Below the pieces are notes generated by a model, which was given only the letters and a program-made list of their open reading frames with translations, was not told the DNA's origin and made no database searches. The position numbers and the translations under genes were made by a program. This document shows positions 5,601 to 11,484 of a stretch of DNA of 11,864 nt, piece by piece. Origin of the DNA: DASUPK01 sp033856335 (GTDB lineage: Bacteria > Actinomycetota > Thermoleophilia > Solirubrobacterales > 70-9); contig JAWVFG010000145.1 of NCBI GenBank assembly GCA_033856335.1, positions 1 to 11,864 on the forward strand. Reading direction: 5' to 3'. Numbering within the stretch: position 1 is the stretch's first letter; each line of letters begins with the position of its first letter.

Positions 5601-6581
5601 CTATGAGTAGCGCTCGACGACCCCGTCGGCGATCATCGCGAGCAGCCGGCGCTCCTCATCTGAGAAGTCCACGGAGGAGAGGATCCGCTTGGCGCGCTTG
5701 ATGCCCTGCTTGGCGCGGTCGCGCACCTCATCGAGCGCCCCCGTCGCCGCGATCCGGTCGCAGGTCTCCTCAGCCCCCTCCTGATCGAGTCCGCGCAGCT
5801 CGGTGGACGCGAGGCCCGGGTCCAGCCTGCGGGCCAGGATCAGCGGCAGCGTCACGGTGCCGTCCAACAGGTCGGTCCCGCGCGCCTTCCCGGTCCTCTC
5901 CGGCGGCCCCGTCACGTCGAGCACGTCATCGAGCAGCTGGAAGGCAAGGCCGATCTCCCGCCCGAAGGAGGCGAGCTCCTCGGTCCCCGGCGCGCCCGAC
6001 GCCAGGCGCCCAACCCGGCAGGCGGACTCGAAGAGCCGGGCCGTCTTCAGGGAGCAGCGCTCCAGATAGCGCTCCTCGGTGAGAGAGGTGTCGAAGGCAT
6101 CGTGGCGCTGGGCGAGCTCCCCGAGGGCCAGGGCGACCGAGGCGGAGCTGAGCTCGGCGACCTCGGCCTCGCCTCCGTCCACGGCGAGCTCGGCGAATGC
6201 TCGCGAGAAGAGCAGGTCTCCCACCCCCACCGCGCGGTCGCGGCCTGACCGAGCGACGACCGTCGGGCGGCCGCGCCGGACCGGCGCCCCGTCGAGCACG
6301 TCGTCGTGGACGAGAGTCGCCATGTGAACGAGCTCGACGGCAGACGCCGTCCGGACCGCCCGGTCCCCCGCGCCCTCTCCGGCGGCCATCAGGACCAGCA
6401 GTGGGCGGAGGCGCTTGCCGCCGGCCGCCAGGGTCGCCTCGGCCTCCTCGCCGAGGCGGGGTCCGTAGCCGGCGGAGAGCGCGGCGAGACGCTCCTCGAC
6501 CTCGGCCATGCGGGCCGGCAGCCAGGCGCTCGCGGCGTCCATCACGGCGGTCACGGGAGGCGGCACGGACGAGCGGGTCAT
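5601..6581 (-). CDS. trans-Polyprenyl diphosphate synthase, catalytic subunit (menaquinone side chain)
   Basis: The enzyme adds isopentenyl diphosphate units to an allylic primer to make an all-trans polyprenyl diphosphate. The 326 residues contain GGKRLRP (54-60), the first Asp-rich motif DDVLD (93-97) followed by GAPVRRGRPT, the GDLLFSRAF segment (121-129), and the second Asp-rich motif QLLDDVLD (215-222) with GKARGTDLLDGTVTLP (231-246). All catalytic aspartates are present. The start ATG overlaps the menG stop (ATGA), so the two are translationally coupled; this and the menaquinol-oxidising complex upstream point to the menaquinone side chain. Chain length cannot be read safely. If the 9541-10191 protein is HepS-like, this would be its HepT-type partner. 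It is the last gene of the operon. Confidence 0.95.
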   Translation of the reverse strand: MTRSSVPPPVTAVMDAASAWLPARMAEVEERLAALSAGYGPRLGEEAEATLAAGGKRLRPLLVLMAAGEGAGDRAVRTASAVELVHMATLVHDDVLDGAPVRRGRPTVVARSGRDRAVGVGDLLFSRAFAELAVDGGEAEVAELSSASVALALGELAQRHDAFDTSLTEERYLERCSLKTARLFESACRVGRLASGAPGTEELASFGREIGLAFQLLDDVLDVTGPPERTGKARGTDLLDGTVTLPLILARRLDPGLASTELRGLDQEGAEETCDRIAATGALDEVRDRAKQGIKRAKRILSSVDFSDEERRLLAMIADGVVERYS

Positions 6582-7327
6582 GGGGACTTGCTGGCGCTGT
6601 GGATTGCGATGATCCCCCCGGCCAGGAGAAGCCAGCGGATCTCCGTGAAGCCGGCGCCGTCCATCATCGCCGCGAGGCGCTGGGGCTCTGGGAAGGTGCG
6701 GACCGAGTTGGGCAGATAGTTGTAGGCGTCGGAATCGCCGGCGAGCGAGCCGATCACGGGCACGACGCGGTCGAACCAGAGGGAGTAGAAGCTCGCCATC
6801 GGCCCGCGCTCGGGCCGCGTGATCTCGAGGATCACCACGCGACCTCCCGGCCGCAGCACCCGCGCCATCTCGGAGAGGCCCTTGCCGAGATCGGCGAGGT
6901 TCCTGGCGCCAAAGCCGATCGTCACCGCGTCGAAGCTCCCGTCCCCGTAGGGGAGGTCGAGCGCGTCCGCCCAGCCGAACTCGACCGGCAGGCCTTCGTC
7001 ACCGCTCTTCCTTCGCGCCAGCTCCAGCATCGGCTCCGAGAAGTCGCTCCCCACCACACGGCCATCCGGCCCGATCCGCCTGCGCAGCTCGAGCGCCAGG
7101 TCGCCGGTTCCGCAGCACACATCGAGGGCGTCGGAGCCGGGGCCGACCTGCGCCCGCTCGACCGCCCGCTGGCGCCACTCGTGGTGGAGTCCCGCGGTCA
7201 TCGCCGAGTTCATCAGGTCGTAGACGCCCGCGATCCGGTCGAACATGCCGCGAACCTCGGTCGCGAACTCCTCAGAGTCGCGCCGCGGGACGCCGCTGCC
7301 GGCCTCGGTGCCGGACGAGACACTCAT
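6578..7327 (-). CDS. menG: Demethylmenaquinone methyltransferase (MenG/UbiE family)
   Basis: A SAM-dependent C-methyltransferase that turns demethylmenaquinone into menaquinone, the last step of the pathway. The 249 residues carry the family signatures: GMFDRIAGVYDLMNSAMTAG (27-46) with HHEWR, SAM motif I DVCCGTGDLAL (69-79), DALDLPYGDGSFDAVTIGFG, GFGARNL (138-144), the PGGRVVILEITRP stretch, and NYLPNSVRTFP (203-213). MenG rather than UbiE specificity is inferred from the menaquinone context. The frame stays open far upstream (to 7798), but that part is antisense-frame noise over qcrC. ATG 7325-7327 is chosen because the family N-terminus fits and a TAACCT box lies exactly seven bases before it. 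It sits 23 bases after qcrC and overlaps the prenyl synthase gene by four. Confidence 0.95.
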   Translation of the reverse strand: MSVSSGTEAGSGVPRRDSEEFATEVRGMFDRIAGVYDLMNSAMTAGLHHEWRQRAVERAQVGPGSDALDVCCGTGDLALELRRRIGPDGRVVGSDFSEPMLELARRKSGDEGLPVEFGWADALDLPYGDGSFDAVTIGFGARNLADLGKGLSEMARVLRPGGRVVILEITRPERGPMASFYSLWFDRVVPVIGSLAGDSDAYNYLPNSVRTFPEPQRLAAMMDGAGFTEIRWLLLAGGIIAIHSASKSP

Positions 7328-7334
7328 GACGCCG

Positions 7335-7340
7335 AGGTTA
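7335..7340 (-). promoter_or_regulatory. Candidate internal -10 box of leaderless menG
   Basis: TAACCT fits TAnnnT and stands exactly seven bases before the menG ATG, within the 23-base gap after qcrC. It may give menG and the prenyl synthase gene their own transcript. Confidence 0.45.
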
Positions 7341-7350
7341 GTCCCCAGGC

Positions 7351-8052
7351 TCAGTTGAGCGAGGCGATGTAAGCCGTCAGCGCCTGGAACTTCTGCGGCG
7401 ACAGCCCCGAGTAGGACGGCATGATGCTCGGCCCGACCTGCAGCGAGCGCGCGATCGCGTTCCTGGGCAGGCGGGCGCCGATGTGCGTCAGCTCGGGCCC
7501 GGGACCGTTGTTGCCGTTGTCTCCCAGCCTGTGGCACGCGAGGCAGCCCGATTGGGCGACGACCTCCTTGCCCGGCTCGAGAGCCGCCGAGGTCTTCAGG
7601 TCGACCTGGCTCGGGGGCCCGGCTGTCGCGCCCAGGAAGGTCAGGTAGGCCATCGCGATGATCGCCAAGATGCCGGCGGTCGCTGCGATCGGCCGCCGCT
7701 CCGGCCTTCGCTCGGCGTTGCGGTCGTAGAAGGGCAACATCAGGAGCAGCACCATGGCGATGGTGGGGATCCCGACCGTCGCGATCGGGACGGCCCATGG
7801 CGGCTTGATCACCCGCAGCAGCTCGAAGAGGAAGAAGAAGTACCAGTCAGGGCGCGGCGTATAGGTCGTCGTGGTGGGATCGACCTTCGGACCTTGCTCC
7901 GCGCCCAGGAGGATCGACAGCGCCACGATCACGAGCGCGACGATCAGCATCATCGTCGTGTCCTTCAGGACCGCATAGGGGAAGAAAGGCTTGCCCTTCT
8001 TCTTCAGGGCCCCGTACTCGCGGAGATAGGCCTCCTTCTCCCGCCTGTTCAC
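7351..8052 (-). CDS. qcrC: Menaquinol:cytochrome c reductase subunit QcrC: subunit IV fused to cytochrome c
   Basis: This subunit completes the quinol-oxidation site and carries electrons onward through a c-type heme. The N-terminal half matches b6f subunit IV (the C-terminal part of cytochrome b): three hydrophobic helices (about 32-50, 88-107, 123-141) and the Qo-site motif PDWY (68-71). The C-terminal half is a monoheme cytochrome c with CLACH (170-174) and the likely axial Met211 in IMPSYSGLS, placed outside the membrane. At 233 residues it resembles the Bacillus QcrC fusion and differs from the diheme QcrC of Streptomyces and mycobacteria. GTG 8050-8052 overlaps the qcrB stop (GTGA) and has a strong AAGGAGGAGGT upstream. 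Heme attachment needs a c maturation system not present in this window. Confidence 0.94.
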   Translation of the reverse strand: MNRREKEAYLREYGALKKKGKPFFPYAVLKDTTMMLIVALVIVALSILLGAEQGPKVDPTTTTYTPRPDWYFFFLFELLRVIKPPWAVPIATVGIPTIAMVLLLMLPFYDRNAERRPERRPIAATAGILAIIAMAYLTFLGATAGPPSQVDLKTSAALEPGKEVVAQSGCLACHRLGDNGNNGPGPELTHIGARLPRNAIARSLQVGPSIMPSYSGLSPQKFQALTAYIASLN

Positions 8053-8855
8053 CCGACCTCCTCCTTGCGCAGCGATTTCGGCCTCTCGGCCTTGAGCCAG
8101 GGCGGCGCGGTGGTGCCGAGCTTGACGACGAGGTACAGGTGAGCCCCGATCAGGGCGATGATCAACCCGGGCACGAGGAGCATGTGAATGGCGTAGAACC
8201 GCGACAGGGTGGTCGCGCCGATCTCCGGGCCGCCGCGCAGGAAGTCGGCGAGGTACGGACCGAGGACGGGACCGGTGCCGGTGATGTTGGAGGCCACCTC
8301 AGTCGCCCAATAGGAGCGCTGGTCGAAGGGAAGGAGGTAGCCGGTCAGGCCCATCACCATGGTCAGGATCAGCAACACGACCCCGATCACCCAGTTGAGC
8401 TCCCGCGGGTACTTGTAGGCGCCGAAGAAGAAGGTGCGCCCCATGTGCAGGAAGATGCAGACGATCATCACCGAGGCGCCCCACTTGTGCATCCCGCGGA
8501 CGAACTCGCCCATCCAGACGTCGTTGGTGAGGTGGGTGATCGAGCCGTAGGCCTGGGTCGGCGACGGCGTGTAGTACATCGCCAGGAAGACGCCGGTCAG
8601 GGCCTGGAAGGTGAAGGCGAACAGCGTGGCCGAGCCGAGCGTGTAGAACCAGTTGGTGCCCTTGGGGACCTTGCGGTAGAGCATGCCGGTGAGGAAGCCG
8701 GCGGCGCCGGTGCGCTCGTCGACCCAGCCGAGGACGTCGCCGCCCGCCTCCTTGGCGATCTCGGCGGGGCCGGCGCCGTTGCCATTGGCGCCGTGGGTGC
8801 GCTCTCCCGGCTTTGCGGGACGGCTCAGTGGTCCTGGCTTGGGAAGCTTGGGCAC
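8049..8855 (-). CDS. qcrB: Menaquinol:cytochrome c reductase cytochrome b subunit QcrB, b6 type
   Basis: The four-helix cytochrome b core holds the two b hemes that carry electrons across the membrane. Axial histidines are visible as two pairs: His123/His137 (13 residues between) in RGMHKWGASVMIVCIFLH, and His224/His239 (14 between). The 14-residue gap in the second pair is the b6 rather than bc1 pattern. GYLLPFDQRSYWA and GAYKYPRELNWVIG are further family marks. The 268 residues end before subunit IV, which is encoded in qcrC. The first 40 residues are a Pro/Gly-rich extension not usual in the family. Position 72 is Thr where b6 and Bacillus QcrB have the Cys that binds heme ci. GTG 8853-8855 is supported by TAGGAG six bases upstream. 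The gene lies nine bases after qcrA. Confidence 0.95.
   Translation of the reverse strand: MPKLPKPGPLSRPAKPGERTHGANGNGAGPAEIAKEAGGDVLGWVDERTGAAGFLTGMLYRKVPKGTNWFYTLGSATLFAFTFQALTGVFLAMYYTPSPTQAYGSITHLTNDVWMGEFVRGMHKWGASVMIVCIFLHMGRTFFFGAYKYPRELNWVIGVVLLILTMVMGLTGYLLPFDQRSYWATEVASNITGTGPVLGPYLADFLRGGPEIGATTLSRFYAIHMLLVPGLIIALIGAHLYLVVKLGTTAPPWLKAERPKSLRKEEVG
8056..8066 (-). promoter_or_regulatory. Strong Shine-Dalgarno of qcrC
   Basis: AAGGAGGAGGT inside the qcrB end; its AAGGAGG core is seven bases from the GTG. It fixes the qcrC start in the 4-base GTGA overlap. Confidence 0.8.
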
Positions 8856-8861
8856 GCTCGA

Positions 8862-8867
8862 CTCCTA
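8862..8867 (-). promoter_or_regulatory. Shine-Dalgarno of qcrB overlapping the qcrA stop
   Basis: TAGGAG, whose TAG is the qcrA stop codon, stands six bases before the GTG start and decides it. Confidence 0.75.
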
Positions 8868-9548
8868 CGGCGGCGGCGGCACGGACGGCCGCGGCGGGTA
8901 GAGGTATTCCCAGACACCACCGGTGAACTCACCCGGGTCGCGGGCGCGGACTGGGTCGAGGCCGTTGGTGACGCTGTAGCGCGGGCCGAGTTCGACCTGG
9001 CCGTTCGTGATCCGGGTCTGGAAGCGATCGAGCGGGCGCACGGGCGGGCCGCCGATCCGCTCACCGACGAATCCGTAGACGCCGCCATGACACGGACAGA
9101 TGAAGTTGCCGGCGGCGGCGACGAACCGGACGGGGCAGCCGAGGTGGGCGCAGCGGGTGGAGATCGCGATGTACTCGCTCGAGGATTCCGCCGGATACTT
9201 GGTCCCCTCGGTAATCGACGGGTTCCCCTGGCGGACGTAGGCGGTGGTCTTGCCCGTCTCGCCGATCCCCTGGACGGCGGTGATCACCACCGGCTTGTAC
9301 GTGTCGGGGCTGAAGTCCGAGGTCGGGCCGACCGACTGCCAGGGCTCGTTCTCCTGCTCGAAGAGGGGGGCGGTCGCGAAGCCGATCGCGGGCAACACGA
9401 TGGCCGCGCCGGCGATCCCGCCCAGCGCCTGGACACCGATCGTGAAGGCAGTCCGCCGATTCATGGACTCGCCCTCGAAGTAGCCCGCCGGCTCGGGCTT
9501 CGGCAGACCCTTCGGTGCCCCCTGCTTGTCGTTTCCCTGATCAGCCAC
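8865..9548 (-). CDS. qcrA: Rieske iron-sulfur subunit QcrA
   Basis: The Rieske protein takes an electron from menaquinol at the Qo site and passes it to cytochrome c. The 227-residue protein has CAHLGC (133-138) and CPCHGG (151-156): Cys133, His135, Cys151 and His154 would ligate the 2Fe-2S cluster, with Cys138 and Cys153 as disulfide. One membrane anchor (about 34-60) follows a twin-arginine segment, NRRTAFTIG (30-38), so Tat insertion after cluster assembly is likely; tatAC lies in this window. It has one helix, unlike the three-helix QcrA of mycobacteria. The chosen GTG 9546-9548 overlaps the upstream gene by eight bases. An internal ATG (Met29), preceded by GAGGGCGAG, is an alternative that starts right at the RR motif. 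The C-terminus is Pro-rich. Confidence 0.94.
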   Translation of the reverse strand: MADQGNDKQGAPKGLPKPEPAGYFEGESMNRRTAFTIGVQALGGIAGAAIVLPAIGFATAPLFEQENEPWQSVGPTSDFSPDTYKPVVITAVQGIGETGKTTAYVRQGNPSITEGTKYPAESSSEYIAISTRCAHLGCPVRFVAAAGNFICPCHGGVYGFVGERIGGPPVRPLDRFQTRITNGQVELGPRYSVTNGLDPVRARDPGEFTGGVWEYLYPPRPSVPPPP

Positions 9549-10191
9549 GTTCCAGGACGTCCTCGGCGGCGAAGCCTATCGCCTCGGCTGCGGGAGCCAG
9601 GGCGTCGCCCATGCCCGATCGGCGGGCTGTTTCGGCGGCGCTGACGAGCAGCCGCTCGACCGCATCGGGCTCGTCGCGACGCACCGCCTCCTTGGCGCTC
9701 TGGTGCTCATCGGTGGGCCCGGCGCCGACTGTGACAGCCGCTGCGAGCCAAAGCGCAGCGGCCTGTACGAGGGTGCTCTGAGCGGAGCGAGGAGCACCCC
9801 GTTTGGTGCCGGCCGATCCGTCCCCGTTCTCGGCATGGACCTGGGCCGAGAGGCTGATCAGGTCGGCGAGCTCCCGGACCGCGTCGAGGTCGCCTCGCGC
9901 GGCGAGCCTCTCGAGGCCGAGGGCGTAGAGGTAGTCGCCGGCGAGCAACCGGAGGTCCTCATCGGCTCCCTCGATCAGCCTCGGCTGCTCGTAGTGCAGC
10001 AGGTAGCCCTCCCGAATCGCCTCAACGAGCAGGACGTACTCGTCGGGGGCCGCGGCGGCACGAGGGCCGGCGGCGGCCAGTGCCCCGAGCGCGGCCTCGT
10101 CATCGGAGTCGCGGACATACGGCGAGATCACGTTCTCGCCGTCGCGAAGGAGCGCTGCCAGGGCGGCGAGCGAGGTGCCGGTCGAGGCCAT
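9541..10191 (-). CDS. Uncharacterised protein resembling HepS, the non-catalytic subunit of heptaprenyl diphosphate synthase
   Basis: A 216-residue, Ala-rich helical protein without signal peptide or clear membrane helix. Residues around 82-110 (LRLLAGDYLYALGLERLAARGDLDAVRELADLI) resemble the LAGDY..L...L....D...IR.LA..I region of Bacillus HepS (component I) and the GDYL region of prenyl synthases. No DDxxD motif is present, as in HepS. Bacillus has hepS-menG-hepT; here menG and a catalytic synthase lie in the same operon, with qcrABC between. I infer a regulatory or chain-length subunit for the 5601-6581 enzyme. The match is short and by eye, so a plain hypothetical protein remains possible. 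A low-complexity linker near residues 125-140 is encoded by palindromic DNA. ATG 10189-10191 follows hemL by 24 bases, with no Shine-Dalgarno but TAATCT nine bases upstream. Confidence 0.7.
   Translation of the reverse strand: MASTGTSLAALAALLRDGENVISPYVRDSDDEAALGALAAAGPRAAAAPDEYVLLVEAIREGYLLHYEQPRLIEGADEDLRLLAGDYLYALGLERLAARGDLDAVRELADLISLSAQVHAENGDGSAGTKRGAPRSAQSTLVQAAALWLAAAVTVGAGPTDEHQSAKEAVRRDEPDAVERLLVSAAETARRSGMGDALAPAAEAIGFAAEDVLERG
9737..9762. repeat. Perfect inverted repeat inside the HepS-like gene
   Basis: GCCGCTGCG (9737-9745) and CGCAGCGGC (9754-9762) form a perfect 9-bp stem around an 8-base loop. It encodes an Ala-rich stretch (AAALWLAAA), so part of the symmetry may come from Ala codons. 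Confidence 0.55.
9771..9799. repeat. Perfect inverted repeat inside the HepS-like gene, possible palindromic insertion
   Basis: GGGTGCTC (9771-9778) and GAGCACCC (9792-9799) form a perfect 8-bp stem with a 13-base loop containing GAGCGGAG. The same octamer occurs at 991-998 within the purA-side inverted repeat. It encodes the protein's low-complexity linker (GAPRSAQSTLV) and lies eight bases from the other hairpin. Confidence 0.55.
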
Positions 10192-10200
10192 GCGGGAGCG

Positions 10201-10206
10201 AGATTA
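10201..10206 (-). promoter_or_regulatory. Candidate -10 box of the HepS-like gene
   Basis: TAATCT fits TAnnnT, nine bases before the ATG, within the 24-base gap after hemL. It could start a qcr/men transcript separate from hemL. The spacing is two bases longer than at the clearer leaderless starts. Confidence 0.3.
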
Positions 10207-10215
10207 GCCCGGGCG

Positions 10216-11484
10216 TCAGGAAATAGCCCGCTGGAACGCCTCTCCAGCCGCCGCGATCGTCTGCTCGATCGACTCGTCGTCGTGGGCGAGGGAGGGGAAC
10301 CACGCCTCGAACTGCGAGGCGGGCGGATAGACGCCGCGGTCGAGCATCGCCCGGCAGAAGCGGCCATAGGCCTTGGCGTCACAGGCCGCGGCGCCGGCGA
10401 AGTCGCGGACGGGATCGGCGCTGAAGAAGACCGTCACCAACCCCGGCACGCACGCGACCTGGACGGGGAGGTCCCCGGCCGCCTGCCGCAGACCGGTGGC
10501 GAGCCGTGTGGTCACTGAGTCAATCCCGACGTAGGCCGCGCCGTCGAGCTTGCGCAACGTGGCGAGCCCGGCGGCGACGGCGAGCGGATTGCCCGACAGG
10601 GTCCCCGCCTGGTAGACGTCGCCGGCGGGCGCAATTCGCTCCATCAGCTCCCGCGAGCCCCCGTACGCGGCGGCGGGGAGCCCTCCCCCCAGCACCTTGC
10701 CCATCACGGTCAGGTCAGCCTCCACCCCGAGCAGCTCCTGGGCGCCCCCCCGGGCGACACGGAAGCCGCTGATCACCTCGTCGAGGATCAGCAGCGCGCC
10801 AGCATCGGCGGTGGCGTGCCTGAGGTGTTCCAGGAACCCCGGTTTGGGCGGGACGACTCCCATATTTGCCGGGATCGGCTCGGCGATCACCGCCGCCGGT
10901 TGGCGCGTCGCGATCGCCTCCTCGACCGCGGCGGAGTCGTTCCAGGGCACGACCACGGTGTCGGAGGCCTGGGCCTCGGTGACGCCGGGACTGGCCGGGA
11001 CGCCCGCCGTCGCCAGGCCCGAGCCGCCCTCGGCGAGCAGGCCGTCCACATGGCCGTGGTAGGCGCCGGCGAACTTGAGGATCGTGGTGCGCCCGGTGAC
11101 GGCACGGGCCAGCCGCAGCGCCGACATGGTCGCCTCGGTGCCGGAGCTGGTCATGCGGATCATCTGCACGCTCGCGAAGCGATCGACCACCTCGGTCGCC
11201 AGGTCCACCTCACCGCGGGTTGGCGCTCCGTAGCTGGTGCCGCGTCCGGCGGCGGTGCGGACCGCATCGACAACGAGCGGGTCGGCGTGGCCCAGGATCA
11301 GCGGTCCCCAGGAGGAGACCCAGTCGACATAGCGAGTGCCGTCGACGTCCCAGATGTAGGGGCCCTCGCCGCGATCGATGAAGATGGGGTCACGGCCGAT
11401 GGACCGCATCGCCCGCACCGGGGAGTTGACCCCGCCGGGCATCACCTGGAGCGCTCGCCGGTACAGCTCCTCGGACCGGCTTAT
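10216..11484 (-). CDS. hemL: Glutamate-1-semialdehyde 2,1-aminomutase
   Basis: This PLP enzyme converts glutamate-1-semialdehyde to 5-aminolevulinate, the tetrapyrrole precursor in the C5 pathway. Seen are PGGVNSPVRA near the N-terminus, SSGTEATMSALRLAR, the AGAYHGHVDG stretch, DEVISGFR with the PLP-binding Asp235, and MGKVLGGGLP with the Schiff-base Lys263 (numbered from ATA; E. coli Lys265). Length is 422 residues, normal for the family. The first ordinary start is GTG 11443-11445, but it would drop the conserved SRSEELYRRALQ segment. The frame upstream encodes this segment and reaches ATA at 11482-11484, exactly where E. coli HemL has Met1, with GGGAGG ten bases before. I therefore extend to ATA; a conservative annotation would end at 11445. 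It overlaps the upstream gene by four bases. Confidence 0.93.
   Translation of the reverse strand: MSRSEELYRRALQVMPGGVNSPVRAMRSIGRDPIFIDRGEGPYIWDVDGTRYVDWVSSWGPLILGHADPLVVDAVRTAAGRGTSYGAPTRGEVDLATEVVDRFASVQMIRMTSSGTEATMSALRLARAVTGRTTILKFAGAYHGHVDGLLAEGGSGLATAGVPASPGVTEAQASDTVVVPWNDSAAVEEAIATRQPAAVIAEPIPANMGVVPPKPGFLEHLRHATADAGALLILDEVISGFRVARGGAQELLGVEADLTVMGKVLGGGLPAAAYGGSRELMERIAPAGDVYQAGTLSGNPLAVAAGLATLRKLDGAAYVGIDSVTTRLATGLRQAAGDLPVQVACVPGLVTVFFSADPVRDFAGAAACDAKAYGRFCRAMLDRGVYPPASQFEAWFPSLAHDDESIEQTIAAAGEAFQRAIS

Noticed and set aside
6197..7372. A 391-codon plus-strand open frame
   Set aside because: Antisense to the prenyl synthase and menG genes; Arg/Pro/Gly-rich with no recognisable motif.
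7328..7798. Upstream extension of the menG frame to 7798
   Set aside because: This part is a different frame over qcrC and has Arg/Ala-rich noise. MenG family length and the TAACCT-N7-ATG support the start at 7327.
8139..9644. A 501-codon plus-strand open frame
   Set aside because: It lies antisense to qcrB and qcrA, whose heme and iron-sulfur ligands are unmistakable; the translation is low-complexity Gly/Asp/Arg/Val text.
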